DNA of 64,000 nt from contig NZ_AP024109.1 of assembly GCF_016591715.1 (NCBI RefSeq), positions 4,216,001 to 4,280,000 of the forward strand, read 5' to 3'. A program made the translations under genes and the position numbers. The stretch comes from Mesorhizobium sp. J8. Lineage in GTDB: Bacteria; Pseudomonadota; Alphaproteobacteria; Rhizobiales; Rhizobiaceae. The notes below the pieces were generated by a model. It did not search any database. It was not told the DNA's origin and was given only the letters and a program-made list of their open reading frames with translations. Within the stretch, counting starts at the first letter, position 1; every line of letters begins with the position of its first letter. Shown here in pieces: positions 45,036 through 54,423 of the stretch.

Positions 45036-46216
45036 TGCCAAGACCATCCAAGCGCATCACCGCCATCGTGCCTTCGGGCAAGGATGGCTGGGAAGTCCAC
45101 TTCGCTGCCTGGACCCGCAAGCAGGCCGGCGAGGACATCATCGTGCTTTCGGTCGGCGACCACGACTTCGACACGCCGTCGGAAACGATCGAGGCCTGCG
45201 TGACCGCCGTGCGCGAGAGCAACCATCATTATACGCCGCTCCCTGGCCTGCCGCGCCTGCGCAAGGCGATGGCGGCGGCATCTACCGCCTGCGGCGGCAT
45301 CCCGACGGATCCCGACGAGGTGATCGCCACGGCTGGCGGCCAGGGCGCGCTCTATGCCGCCGTGCAGGGCGTGCTCGACCCGGGCGACCACGCCATCGTC
45401 GTCGCGCCCTATTACGCCACCTACCCCAACACCTTCAGCGCCGCGGGAGCCAGCTTCACCGTGGTCGAGACGCCGGCCGAGGACGGTTTTCAGCCACGCG
45501 CGGACATGATCCGCGCCGCGCTCAAGCCCAACACCCGCGCCATCCTGATCAACACGCCGAATAATCCGACCGGCGCCGTCTACTCGCGCGAACGGCTAGA
45601 AGAGCTGGCCGAAATCTGCAAGCAGCACGATCTCTGGCTGCTGTCGGACGAAGTGTACTGGACACTTGGCGGCGGAGAGCACATCTCGCCGCGCTCGCTT
45701 CCCGGCATGGCCGAGCGAACGCTGGTGATCAACTCGATGTCGAAAAGCCATGGCATGACCGGCTGGCGCATGGGCTGGCTGACCGGTCCGAAAGCGATGA
45801 TCGCGCTGATGATCGATCTCAATCTGGTCACGACCTACGGCCTGCCGGCCTTCATCTCGATCGCCTGCGCCGAGGCGCTGGAGAACCACTATGGCGTGAA
45901 GGACATCGCCAAGCGCTACGCCGCGCGGCGCACCCTCTTCCTCGATGCCATGCGCGGCGCCAACGAAGTCACCGTGCGCGGCTCCGAAGGCGGCATGTAT
46001 GTCATGCTCGACATCTCCGCCGTCGAGCCCGACGACGAGAAATTCGCCTGGGCGCTGCTCGACAAGGAAAAGGTCGGCGTCATGCCGGGCTCCAGCTTCG
46101 GCGACGCCGCCGCGGGGCATATCCGCATCAGCCTCTGCCAGCCTGAACCCATCCTCAAGGAAGCAGCGCTTCGCCTGCGCCGCTTCGCTTCCAACTATCG
46201 CCGCGAGGCCGCATGA
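45035..46216 (+). CDS. Class I/II PLP aminotransferase
   Basis: 393 residues. PLP lysine Lys237 in SMSKSHGMTGWRMGW, INTPNNPTGAVYSRE and SDEVYW are the class signatures, and an Arg near the C-terminus (HIRISLCQPE) binds the carboxylate. It overlaps both flanking oxidoreductase genes by a few bases (TGATG and ATGA), so all three are translated together. The likely task is transamination of the amino acid left after N-demethylation; aspartate, aromatic or other substrates cannot be told apart. Confidence 0.87.
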   Translation: MPRPSKRITAIVPSGKDGWEVHFAAWTRKQAGEDIIVLSVGDHDFDTPSETIEACVTAVRESNHHYTPLPGLPRLRKAMAAASTACGGIPTDPDEVIATAGGQGALYAAVQGVLDPGDHAIVVAPYYATYPNTFSAAGASFTVVETPAEDGFQPRADMIRAALKPNTRAILINTPNNPTGAVYSRERLEELAEICKQHDLWLLSDEVYWTLGGGEHISPRSLPGMAERTLVINSMSKSHGMTGWRMGWLTGPKAMIALMIDLNLVTTYGLPAFISIACAEALENHYGVKDIAKRYAARRTLFLDAMRGANEVTVRGSEGGMYVMLDISAVEPDDEKFAWALLDKEKVGVMPGSSFGDAAAGHIRISLCQPEPILKEAALRLRRFASNYRREAA

Positions 46217-48660
46217 CCAGGACTGTCCCCAGCAAAGCCCGCGCCGTCATCATCGGCGGCGGCGTCTCCGGCTGCTCGGTCGCCTATCACCTGGCCAAGC
46301 TCGGCTGGACCGACATCGTGCTCTTGGAGCGCAAACAGCTCACCTCAGGCACCACCTGGCACGCTGCCGGCCTGATCGGCCAGCTGCGCGGCTCGCAGAA
46401 CATGACGCGGCTGGCCAAATATTCGGCCGACCTCTACGTCAAGCTCGAGGCCGAGACGGATGTCGGCACCGGCATGCGCCAGGTCGGCTCGATCACCGTC
46501 GCGCTGACCGAGGAGCGCAAGCACGAGATCTATCGACAGGCATCGCTGGCCCGCGCCTTCGACGTCGACGTGCGCGAGATTTCGCCGCGCGAGGTCAAGG
46601 AGATGTACCCGCATCTCAACGTCTCGGATGTGGTGGGCGCCGTGCATCTGCCGCTCGACGGCCAGTGCGATCCCGCCAATATCGCCATGGCGCTGGCCAA
46701 GGGCGCGCGCCAGCGCGGTGCGACGATCGTCGAGAACGTCAAGGTCACCAAGGTCCATACCAAAAACGGCCGCGTCTCCGGCGTCTCCTGGACACAGGGC
46801 GAGGAGCAAGGCACGATCGAGACCGACATTGTCGTCAACTGCGCCGGCATGTGGGCGCGCGAGTTGGGCCGGCAGAACGGCGTCACCATCCCGCTGCACG
46901 CCTGCGAGCATTTCTACCTCGTCACCGAGCCAATCCCGGGCCTTTCCCGCCTGCCGGTGCTGCGTGTTCCCGACGAATGCGCCTACTACAAGGAGGACGC
47001 CGGCAAGATGATGCTGGGTGCCTTCGAGCCGGTGGCGAAGCCCTGGGGCATGGACGGCATCCGCGAGGATTTCTGCTTCGACCAGTTGCCCGAGGACATG
47101 GACCATTTCGAGCCCATCCTCGAAATGGGCGTCAACCGCATGCCGATGCTCGGCACCGCCGGCATCCATACCTTCTTCAACGGCCCCGAGAGTTTTACCC
47201 CCGACGATCGCTACTATCTCGGCGAGGCGCCCGAGCTTTCCGGCTACTGGATGGCGACCGGCTACAATTCGATCGGCATCGTTTCCTCCGGCGGCGCCGG
47301 CATGGCGCTGGCCCAGTGGATCAACGACGGCGAGGCGCCGTTCGACCTGTGGGAAGTCGATATCCGCCGCGCCCAGCCTTTCCAGAAGAACCGCCGCTAC
47401 CTCAAGGAGCGCGTCTCCGAAACGCTCGGCCTGCTCTATGCCGACCATTTCCCCTATCGCCAGATGGCGACCTCGCGCGGCGTGCGCCGCTCGCCCTTGC
47501 ACGAGCAGCTCAAGGCGCGCGGCGCCGTCTTCGGCGAGGTGGCGGGCTGGGAACGCGCCAACTGGTTTGCGCGCGACGGCCAGGAGCGCGAATACCGCTA
47601 TTCCTGGAAGCGGCAGAACTGGTTCGACAACCAGCGCGACGAGCATCTCGCGGTGCGCAACGGCGTCGGCCTGTTCGACATGACCTCCTTCGGCAAAATC
47701 CGCGTCGAGGGCCGCGATGCCTGTGCCTTCCTGCAACGGCTCTGCGCCAATGACATGGACGTTGCGCCGGGTAAGATCGTCTACACGCAGATGCTCAACC
47801 AGCGCGGCGGCATCGAGAGCGACCTCACCGTGACGCGGCTTTCGGAAACGGCCTATTTCCTCGTCGTGCCCGGCGCGACGCTGCAGCGCGATCTCGCCTG
47901 GCTGCGCAAGCATGTCGCCGACGAGTTCGTCGTCATAACCGACGTCACCGCCGCCGAGGCCGTGATCTGCGTCATGGGTCCGGGGGCGCGAAAACTGATC
48001 CAGAAGGTCAGCCCGAACGATTTTTCCAACGCGGCCAATCCATTCGGCACGTTCCAGGAGATCGAGATCGGCATGGGGCTGGCCCGCGCCCACCGCGTCA
48101 CCTATGTCGGCGAGCTCGGCTGGGAACTCTACGTCTCGACCGAGCAGGCGGCCCATGTCTTCGAGGCGATCGCCGAAGCCGGCGCCGATGTCGGCTTGAA
48201 GCTTTGCGGCCTGCATACGCTCGATTCCTGCCGCATCGAAAAGGCCTTCCGCCATTTCGGCCACGACATCACCGACGAGGACAACGTGCTGGAGGCCGGC
48301 CTGGGCTTTGCCGTAAAGACGAGCAAAGCCGGCTTCATCGGCCGCGACGCGGTGCTCAGGAAGAAGGAGGCCGGCCTATCACGCCGGCTGGTGCAGTTCC
48401 GCCTGAAGGACCCTCAGCCGCTGCTCTTCCACAACGAAGCGATCCTGCGCGACGGCCGGATTGTCGGCCCGATCACATCAGGCAATTACGGCCACCACCT
48501 CGGCGGCGCGATCGGCCTGGGTTACGTGCCATGCCAGGGCGAGAGCGAGGCGGATGTGCTGGGCTCATCCTACGAGGTCGAGATCGCCGGCGAACGCTTC
48601 GCGGCGGAAGCCTCGCTGAAGCCGATGTATGATCCGAAGGCGGAAAGGGTGAGAATGTAG
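46213..48660 (+). CDS. Second FAD-dependent oxidoreductase with GcvT domains in the operon
   Basis: 815 residues. GGGVSG at 15-20, TSGTTWHAAG with His50 for covalent flavin, FAO-type domain (PLHEQLKARGAVFGEVAGWERA around 430), GcvT and C-terminal domains to the end. Same architecture as the gene at 42582 but clearly diverged, so the two probably act on different methylated substrates or successive methyl groups. Last gene of the XRE operon. A long inverted repeat follows the stop. Confidence 0.88.
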   Translation: MTRTVPSKARAVIIGGGVSGCSVAYHLAKLGWTDIVLLERKQLTSGTTWHAAGLIGQLRGSQNMTRLAKYSADLYVKLEAETDVGTGMRQVGSITVALTEERKHEIYRQASLARAFDVDVREISPREVKEMYPHLNVSDVVGAVHLPLDGQCDPANIAMALAKGARQRGATIVENVKVTKVHTKNGRVSGVSWTQGEEQGTIETDIVVNCAGMWARELGRQNGVTIPLHACEHFYLVTEPIPGLSRLPVLRVPDECAYYKEDAGKMMLGAFEPVAKPWGMDGIREDFCFDQLPEDMDHFEPILEMGVNRMPMLGTAGIHTFFNGPESFTPDDRYYLGEAPELSGYWMATGYNSIGIVSSGGAGMALAQWINDGEAPFDLWEVDIRRAQPFQKNRRYLKERVSETLGLLYADHFPYRQMATSRGVRRSPLHEQLKARGAVFGEVAGWERANWFARDGQEREYRYSWKRQNWFDNQRDEHLAVRNGVGLFDMTSFGKIRVEGRDACAFLQRLCANDMDVAPGKIVYTQMLNQRGGIESDLTVTRLSETAYFLVVPGATLQRDLAWLRKHVADEFVVITDVTAAEAVICVMGPGARKLIQKVSPNDFSNAANPFGTFQEIEIGMGLARAHRVTYVGELGWELYVSTEQAAHVFEAIAEAGADVGLKLCGLHTLDSCRIEKAFRHFGHDITDEDNVLEAGLGFAVKTSKAGFIGRDAVLRKKEAGLSRRLVQFRLKDPQPLLFHNEAILRDGRIVGPITSGNYGHHLGGAIGLGYVPCQGESEADVLGSSYEVEIAGERFAAEASLKPMYDPKAERVRM

Positions 48661-48669
48661 CGCCGGCGT

Positions 48670-48830
48670 CCCCTTCTCCCCTTGTGGGAGAAGGAGACGG
48701 ATGAGGGGTGTTCCAGCGGAGTGAGACGCTGGCGATTGTGGAGGCCCAACGCGGCCGAAGGTTAGCGCCAAGCTGGAGCACCCCTCATCCGGCCGCTTCG
48801 CGGCCACCTTCTCCCACAAGGGGAGAAGGA
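48670..48830. repeat. Imperfect inverted repeat, about 160 bp
   Basis: The left arm contains CCTTCTCCCCTTGTGGGAG and GGATGAGGGGTG. The right arm contains CACCCCTCATCC and CTCCCACAAGGGGAGAAGG. Sub-hairpins lie within both arms, plus GGCCGCTTCGCGGCC. It lies between convergent transcription units and fills most of the gap. This kind of sequence is widespread in rhizobial intergenic space (recollection). Confidence 0.75.
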
Positions 48831-48842
48831 GAAACCGGCGCT

Positions 48843-49430
48843 TCAAAACCGCTCCAGCCTCACCCTGACCTTCCCCAGAAACGCCGCCCTCGTCTTCGGC
48901 GTGGACGAATCCATCAGATAATGCGCCAGGAAGAACGTCTTGCAGCGCGTGGCGCACAGCGCCCGCATGCCGCGCAGGATCGTCTTGCGGCCCGGCTGGC
49001 CGACGACCACGCTCCACCAGGTCGGCGCGCCGCAGGTGGTGATGACGCCGACCTTGGTGACATGCCGCATCAGCGACGTGATTCGCCCCTTGCCGGCCGG
49101 CAGCTTGAAGGCGATGTCGGTCGCCCAGACCCGGTCGAACCAGCCTTTCAGCATCGCCGGCAAGCCGTACCACCAGGTCGGATAGATGAAGAGGATCGCC
49201 TCGGCCCATTGCAGATGCTCGAAATGCGGTTCGAGAGCCGGATCCTCAGGCGCGCGGTCGTTATAGGAGCGCCGCTCCTCGCAGCTCATCACCGGATCGA
49301 AATTCTCGGCGTAGAGATCGAGCAGCCGCACGTCCCACCCCCTTTGCGTCAGCACCTCGATCGCCGTGTCGCGGATCGCCGCGCAGTAGCTTTCGGGCAC
49401 CGGATGGCAATAGACCACCAGCACGCGCAT
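48843..49430 (-). CDS. NAD(P)H-dependent oxidoreductase, flavodoxin-like fold (NQO-type)
   Basis: 195 residues. The flavodoxin-2 family is recognised by LVVYCHPVPESYCAA at the start and FIYPTWWYGLPAMLKGWFDRV in the middle. It transfers electrons from NAD(P)H to quinones or similar acceptors via FMN/FAD. Paralogue of the upstream gene, which it overlaps by one base. Last gene of the seven-gene transporter/amidohydrolase operon. The family contains both quinone reductases and azoreductases. Confidence 0.86.
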   Translation of the reverse strand: MRVLVVYCHPVPESYCAAIRDTAIEVLTQRGWDVRLLDLYAENFDPVMSCEERRSYNDRAPEDPALEPHFEHLQWAEAILFIYPTWWYGLPAMLKGWFDRVWATDIAFKLPAGKGRITSLMRHVTKVGVITTCGAPTWWSVVVGQPGRKTILRGMRALCATRCKTFFLAHYLMDSSTPKTRAAFLGKVRVRLERF

Positions 49431-50011
49431 CAGAATTGGTCCATGCTGGCGGCCACTTTAGCCATGAAGGCTTTGCGCGTCTCGTCGGTGGAGACGTTCA
49501 TCAAATAATGCGCGAGATAAGAGACGGGAGCACCGGGTCTGATCGTGGCCCGCAGCATGCGCTTGACTATCTTGCGCGGCGGGTCGCCCATCAGGATGGC
49601 GCGAAAACGGCTGCCGCCATAGGTGGTGACGGCCGCCATCTTGCGGATGTTGTGCAGCGTCGGCCGCACCTTGCCGTCGACCAGCTTGAACGACACGCCG
49701 GGCAGAAACACGCGGTCGAAAAAGCCTTTCAGGATCGCCGGATAGCCGTAGTTCCAGACCGGAAACGACAGCACCAGCGCCTCGGCGTTCTTCAGCCTTT
49801 CGACATAGCCGGCGACGGCGTCGGCTGGGCCGCGCGGATCGTGGTAGCCGAGCCGCTCGGCGCGCGTCAGCCGCGGATCGAAATCCTCGGCATAAAGGTC
49901 GCAATCGTCGACCGCATGGCCAGCAGCGGAGAGACGCTCGACGATCGTCTTGTGCAAGCCGGCGTTGAAGCTGGTCTCCACCGGATGAGCGAAGAGGACG
50001 AGGATGTTCAT
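49430..50011 (-). CDS. NAD(P)H-dependent oxidoreductase, flavodoxin-like fold, tandem paralogue
   Basis: 193 residues. LVLFAHPVETSFNAG at the start and SFPVWNYGYPAILKGFFDRV in the middle mark the same family as the downstream gene. The C-termini match as well (YLAHYLMNVS against FLAHYLMDSS). Shares its first base with the stop of the FAD-oxidase gene. Two adjacent diverged copies suggest either a heterodimer or two acceptor specificities. Confidence 0.86.
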   Translation of the reverse strand: MNILVLFAHPVETSFNAGLHKTIVERLSAAGHAVDDCDLYAEDFDPRLTRAERLGYHDPRGPADAVAGYVERLKNAEALVLSFPVWNYGYPAILKGFFDRVFLPGVSFKLVDGKVRPTLHNIRKMAAVTTYGGSRFRAILMGDPPRKIVKRMLRATIRPGAPVSYLAHYLMNVSTDETRKAFMAKVAASMDQF

Positions 50012-51417
50012 CAGCTCGCCTTTTGCAGGCCTTTGAACAGGAACGTCCGGCCGGAGCGGTAGTCGTAGTCCGGGTTTTCCCAGGCGATCATCTTGCCGGG
50101 ATTGAGCAGACCTTGCGGATCGGTCTCACGCTTGAAGGCGAGTTGGATCTCGTCCGTCTGCTTCATGCCGCCCTCTTCCAGCGTGTAGCGATGCGGGTTG
50201 AAGATCGGGCAGCCATTCTCCTCGTGCAGGCGGATGATCTCGTCCAGCCGCGCCTCGGTGGTGAACCTGACCAGCGGCAGGCCGAAGCAGGTGATGTTGC
50301 CGTCGAGCCGCACGAATTCCAGATGCGAGAACACCTCGCCCGGGAACATCGCGTCCATCTTTTCGACCAGCGCCAGTTGGTTGGGGAACGGATAGAGCGA
50401 CTGCAGATAGGTGATCGACGGGTCGACGCGCAGCGCCCTCAGCGTCGTGTGATTCCAGGCGAGCTCATAGGCAGGCGGCAGGCCCTTCTTGTCCTCGTCG
50501 GTTGCGGTTGCCGCGCTGAAGATGACCTCGCCGCCGGCGCGCCTTGTGAAGGCGAGGAAGGCGTCGAGCCCGTGCCGTGCCACCATGACGACGCAGATGC
50601 TCTGCCCCTCGCGCAGGAACTTCTGGTGCCGCTTGAAATAGAGCTGGGGCACGGGTGCGGCGATCGGCGTGATCAGCTTGGTTAGGATGCCGTCCTGGCA
50701 GGCCAGCGCGTTGCCGTAGCGGGCGGCGCCCATGAAGCTGTCGAAGCCGACAATGACGTCGATCCATTCATAGGCGGCGGTCAGCGGCATCTCGACCTCG
50801 GTGATGATGCCGTTGGTGCCATAGGCATGCGTGACCTTGTGCAGGTCCTCGCCGGTGAGCTCGAGCGCCTTCGGCTCGGCCTCCATGGTGACGACGCGCA
50901 GCCGCAGCACATTGCCGAAATCGCGCAGGCCGCCGAAATTGATCGAGCCGACCCCGCCCGAACCGCCGGCGATGAAGCCGCCGATCGAGGCGGTGTTGTA
51001 GGTCGAGGGCGAGAGCCTGAGCTCCTGCCCGGAATGCGCCCGCGTCGCCTTGTCGATCTCGGCAAGGATTGCGCCCGGCCCGGTCACCACCCGCCCCGGC
51101 GCGATCGTCTTGATCTCGTTCATCTCGGCGAGGTTCAGCACCACGCCGCCCGACAACGGCATCGCCTGCCCGTAGTTGCCGGTGCCGCTGCCGCGCGGCG
51201 TCACCGGGACGCCATGCCGGTGGCATGCGGCAAGCACGCGGATCACCTCATCCTCGCTCTTCGGGGTGACGATCAGGTCGCCCTTGATGTGATCGAGTTG
51301 CGCCTTCAGCACCGGACTGTACCAGTAGAAGTCGCGGCTTTTCTGCTGGACGATGGCCGGATGGTCGTCGACCTTGATCCCGTCGAGATCGCGCTTCAGC
51401 GCTGCGATATCCATCAT
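50011..51417 (-). CDS. FAD-binding oxidoreductase, GlcD/VAO type
   Basis: 468 residues. The N-terminal FAD-binding-4 domain has the pyrophosphate loop VTPRGSGTGNYGQAMPLSGG and the STYNTASIGGFIAGGSGGVGS segment; the C-terminal cap ends DPQGLLNPGKMIAWENPDY. The family oxidises hydroxyacids, alcohols, phenols or ring C-H bonds. Overlaps the amidohydrolase by four bases. In this operon it may oxidise the deaminated ring product, with the two flavodoxin-like proteins handling the electrons or quinoid products. Confidence 0.86.
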   Translation of the reverse strand: MMDIAALKRDLDGIKVDDHPAIVQQKSRDFYWYSPVLKAQLDHIKGDLIVTPKSEDEVIRVLAACHRHGVPVTPRGSGTGNYGQAMPLSGGVVLNLAEMNEIKTIAPGRVVTGPGAILAEIDKATRAHSGQELRLSPSTYNTASIGGFIAGGSGGVGSINFGGLRDFGNVLRLRVVTMEAEPKALELTGEDLHKVTHAYGTNGIITEVEMPLTAAYEWIDVIVGFDSFMGAARYGNALACQDGILTKLITPIAAPVPQLYFKRHQKFLREGQSICVVMVARHGLDAFLAFTRRAGGEVIFSAATATDEDKKGLPPAYELAWNHTTLRALRVDPSITYLQSLYPFPNQLALVEKMDAMFPGEVFSHLEFVRLDGNITCFGLPLVRFTTEARLDEIIRLHEENGCPIFNPHRYTLEEGGMKQTDEIQLAFKRETDPQGLLNPGKMIAWENPDYDYRSGRTFLFKGLQKAS

Positions 51418-52715
51418 CTCACCATCAATTCGTCGAGTTCGGCATAATCGGGCAGCCGGCGTTCGATCGCCTTGCCGTCGCGCACGACGATGCGATCCGA
51501 TTCGGGCCGCGACAGCAATTCGGTCCAGCTCCGCCCCTTGAAGACAATGAAGTCGGCGCTGCCGCCGACCGCTAGCGTGCCGGCGTCTTCAAGCCGCATC
51601 ACTTCGGCCGGTGTAGCCGCGACCGCCCTCGGCCAGTCGCCTACCGGATGGTCGAAATGCAGGATGCGCGTCGCCATGCGGTAGACCTCCAGCATGTCGA
51701 GGTCGCCATAGGCGTAGAACGGATCGCGCGTGTTGTCGGAGGCGACCGCCACCTTGATGCCGCGCGCCTTCATCTCGTGCAGCAGCGTCACGCCGCGCCA
51801 GCGCGGGGTGGTGTGGTTGTTGCGGCGGTCCTGCAGATAGAGGTTGCACATCGGCAGCGACACCACGGCGAGCCGCGCCTTCGCCACCTTGTCCAGCGTG
51901 TCGAGCACCTCGAGGTCCGGCTGGCGCGCCAGCGAGCAGCAATGGCCGACCAGGATGTTGCCCTCAAAGCCGTTCCACAGCGACGCCTCCGCGATCTTCT
52001 TCAGCGAGATCGCCGCGACGTCGTCGGTCTCGTCGGCATGGAAATCGAGATCGATCCCGTGCTTGATGGCTTCAGCGAACACCTTGTCGAGCAGTTCCTC
52101 GAGATCGGGCACCATATAGGTGACGACGCCCAGCACGCCCTTGGCCGCCGCGACACGCTTGGCCAGCCGCTCGAACCACACCTTGTCGCGCACGCCTTCG
52201 ATGCCGAGCAGGCACGCGGCCTGCAGGTCGATCCGCCCGCGCCACCTCTCCCGCATCGTCTCGAACACCGGCCAGGAGATCTCCTCCTGAGGCGGCACGG
52301 AGTCCAGATGCGTGCGCAAGGCCTTGGTGCCGTGCGCATAGGCCGAGCGCAGCGAAAAATCCATGCGGCGCGCGACGTCCTCCGCGTTCCAGCGCGCGGC
52401 GCGGTCGGCGCCGGTGGCATTGAGCGCGCCCATGAAGGTGCCGTCGGGATTGGGCTTTCGCGGCCAGATATGGCCCTTGTCGATATGGGTGTGGCAATCG
52501 ACGAAACACGGCAGCACGATCCGGCCGGCAAGGTCGAGGGCATCGGCCTGGACTTTCGATTTGCCATGCACCGCAATGCTCGAAACCTTGCCGTCGGCGA
52601 CCGATAGATCGGCAAGCGCGAAGCCGTCGCTGTCCAAGGCGGCCGCAAGGCCGGGTGTCAGCGAGGCATGCAGCCGGACATTGGCAAGCTGGTATGATGC
52701 TTTGTCCGGAATCAA
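51414..52715 (-). CDS. CodA-like amidohydrolase (cytosine/creatinine-deaminase family)
   Basis: 433 residues. Metal ligands: DCHTHIDKGH (two His), DFHADETDD (His and Glu), GHCCSL (His) and SDNTRDPF (Asp), matching the cytosine deaminase set. The end carries the standard DFIVFKGRSW segment of amidohydrolases. The family deaminates cytosine, isoguanine, creatinine and related rings. Located directly after the ABC transporter genes, so it probably acts on the imported compound. Known CodA members are soluble cytosolic enzymes. Confidence 0.85.
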   Translation of the reverse strand: MIPDKASYQLANVRLHASLTPGLAAALDSDGFALADLSVADGKVSSIAVHGKSKVQADALDLAGRIVLPCFVDCHTHIDKGHIWPRKPNPDGTFMGALNATGADRAARWNAEDVARRMDFSLRSAYAHGTKALRTHLDSVPPQEEISWPVFETMRERWRGRIDLQAACLLGIEGVRDKVWFERLAKRVAAAKGVLGVVTYMVPDLEELLDKVFAEAIKHGIDLDFHADETDDVAAISLKKIAEASLWNGFEGNILVGHCCSLARQPDLEVLDTLDKVAKARLAVVSLPMCNLYLQDRRNNHTTPRWRGVTLLHEMKARGIKVAVASDNTRDPFYAYGDLDMLEVYRMATRILHFDHPVGDWPRAVAATPAEVMRLEDAGTLAVGGSADFIVFKGRSWTELLSRPESDRIVVRDGKAIERRLPDYAELDELMVR

Positions 52716-52748
52716 CTGCCGCTCCCTTGGGTGATGAGACGAACCACC

Positions 52749-53600
52749 CTAGTGCTCCTGCCTCAGCGCGCTCTCGTGCCAGCGGCGCAGGATGAGATGC
52801 GACACCAGCGACAGCACCAGGAAGATCAGGATGCCGGTGAGCGAGATCAGGATCAGCGCCGCGAACAGACGCGGCGCGTTGAGCCGGTAGCCAGCCTCGA
52901 TGATACGCGAGGCAAGCCCCGACGACTGCCCCTGCGCGCCGGCGACGAATTCGGCGACCACGGCCCCGATCAGCGACAAGCCGCCGGCGATCTTCAGCCC
53001 GCCGAGGAAATAAGGCATCGCCGCCGGCAGCCGCAGATAGCGCAATTGCTGCCAGCGCGTCGCGCCGTTGAGCTTGAACAGGTCGCGCAAATTGCGGTCG
53101 ACCGAATTCAGCCCGAGCGTGGTGTTGGACAGGATCGGAAAGAAGGCGACGATCCAGGCGCAGAGCAGCAGTTTGACGGTCTGGTTGTTCACATAGATGT
53201 TGATCAGCGGGAAGATGGCGACGATCGGCGTCACCTGCAGCACGATCGCGAAGGGGAAGAATGACATCTCCACCCATTTCGACTGCGCGAACAGCACCGC
53301 CAACCCGACGCCGCCAATGACGGCGAGCGCCAAGCTGAGGAAGGTGATCCGGAGCGTCACCAGCAGCGACGAGAACAGCAGGCCGGCGTCGCTGTGCAGC
53401 GTCTGCAGCACCACGCCCGGCCGCGGCAGGATATATTGCGGGATCTCGTTCCAGACGCAGATGCGGTCCCACAGCACGATCGCCAGCACCATGATCGCCA
53501 GCGGCAGCCCCCATTTGCCGATGCGCTCCAGCCGCTCCTGGCGGGCGCGGCGCGTCTCTTCCGGATCGAGTTTCAGCGCGGTGTCGTCAATGGCCGTCAT
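52749..53600 (-). CDS. ABC transporter permease (NitT/TauT type)
   Basis: 283 residues from the ATG that begins MTAIDD; the open frame upstream is a shadow of the ATPase gene. Six hydrophobic segments, with the EAA-type loop DLFKLNGATRWQQLRYLRLP in the middle. Overlaps the ATPase gene by 14 bases. Part of the SBP-ATPase-permease set of this operon. Confidence 0.88.
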   Translation of the reverse strand: MTAIDDTALKLDPEETRRARQERLERIGKWGLPLAIMVLAIVLWDRICVWNEIPQYILPRPGVVLQTLHSDAGLLFSSLLVTLRITFLSLALAVIGGVGLAVLFAQSKWVEMSFFPFAIVLQVTPIVAIFPLINIYVNNQTVKLLLCAWIVAFFPILSNTTLGLNSVDRNLRDLFKLNGATRWQQLRYLRLPAAMPYFLGGLKIAGGLSLIGAVVAEFVAGAQGQSSGLASRIIEAGYRLNAPRLFAALILISLTGILIFLVLSLVSHLILRRWHESALRQEH

Positions 53601-54408
53601 GATGCGATCCTGCGGTTGAGTTGATGGCGTCGACCAGCACGTCCGAGGCCTGCCGGCAAAGCGCGGCATAGTCGGGCGAGGTGCGGAACGCCTCGTCGCG
53701 CGGATAAGGCGCGTTGATGGGGAGTTCGCCATGGACGCGGCCCGGCCGCGCGGCCATGACGACGACACGGCTGGACAGGAACACGCTTTCGAAAACGCTG
53801 TGAGTGACGAAGACGACGGTGAAGCGTTCGTCCTGCCACAGCTCCAGAAGATCGTTGTTGAGCTTGAAGCGGGTGATCTCGTCGAGCGCCGCGAAGGGCT
53901 CGTCCATCAACAGGATGCGCGGCTTGGTCACCAAGGCCCTGGCGATCGAGACGCGCATCTTCATGCCGCCGGAAAGCTCGCGCGGCACGGCGTTTTCGAA
54001 GCCGGTGAGATGGACCCGCGACAACATTTCCATCACGGCGGGTTCCGCCTTGGCGCGAGACACACCCTTCAGCCTCAGCGGCAGCCAGACATTGTCGAAG
54101 ACGCTGGCCCAGGGCAGCAGCGTCGGCTCCTGGAAGACGAAGCCGGTGTTCGAGCGGTCGATCGAGCCGCGCCAGTCGAGCTGGCCCGAGGTCGGCGTCG
54201 ACAGACCCGCGATCAGCCGTAGCGCCGTCGACTTGCCGCAGCCCGACGGGCCAAGCAAGCTCAGGAAATCGCCTTCCCGGATCGCCAAGTCGACCTTGCT
54301 CAGCGCCGTTACGCCGTTGGAAAAGACCTTGCCGACATTGCGCAACGCAAGCAGCATCGGGGCCGCGCCCGATGCCGCCGGCATATCAGCCACTTTCTCC
54401 TGGATCAT
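53587..54408 (-). CDS. ABC transporter ATP-binding protein (NitT/TauT type)
   Basis: 273 residues. Walker A LLGPSGCGKST at about 51-61, signature ELSGGMKMRVSIARAL, Walker B LLMDEPFAALDE and H-loop THSVFE. Begins 15 bases after the binding-protein gene. The second transporter set of this family in the window; sequence differs clearly from the set at 7885-10569. Confidence 0.9.
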   Translation of the reverse strand: MIQEKVADMPAASGAAPMLLALRNVGKVFSNGVTALSKVDLAIREGDFLSLLGPSGCGKSTALRLIAGLSTPTSGQLDWRGSIDRSNTGFVFQEPTLLPWASVFDNVWLPLRLKGVSRAKAEPAVMEMLSRVHLTGFENAVPRELSGGMKMRVSIARALVTKPRILLMDEPFAALDEITRFKLNNDLLELWQDERFTVVFVTHSVFESVFLSSRVVVMAARPGRVHGELPINAPYPRDEAFRTSPDYAALCRQASDVLVDAINSTAGSHHDGH

Positions 54409-54423
54409 CTCAGGCAGGCCGCC

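Noticed and set aside
42996..45047. Long open frame of 683 codons on the minus strand opposite the oxidoreductase gene
   Set aside because: It lies entirely antisense to a well-supported flavoprotein, has no domain, and such frames are expected from high-GC codon bias.
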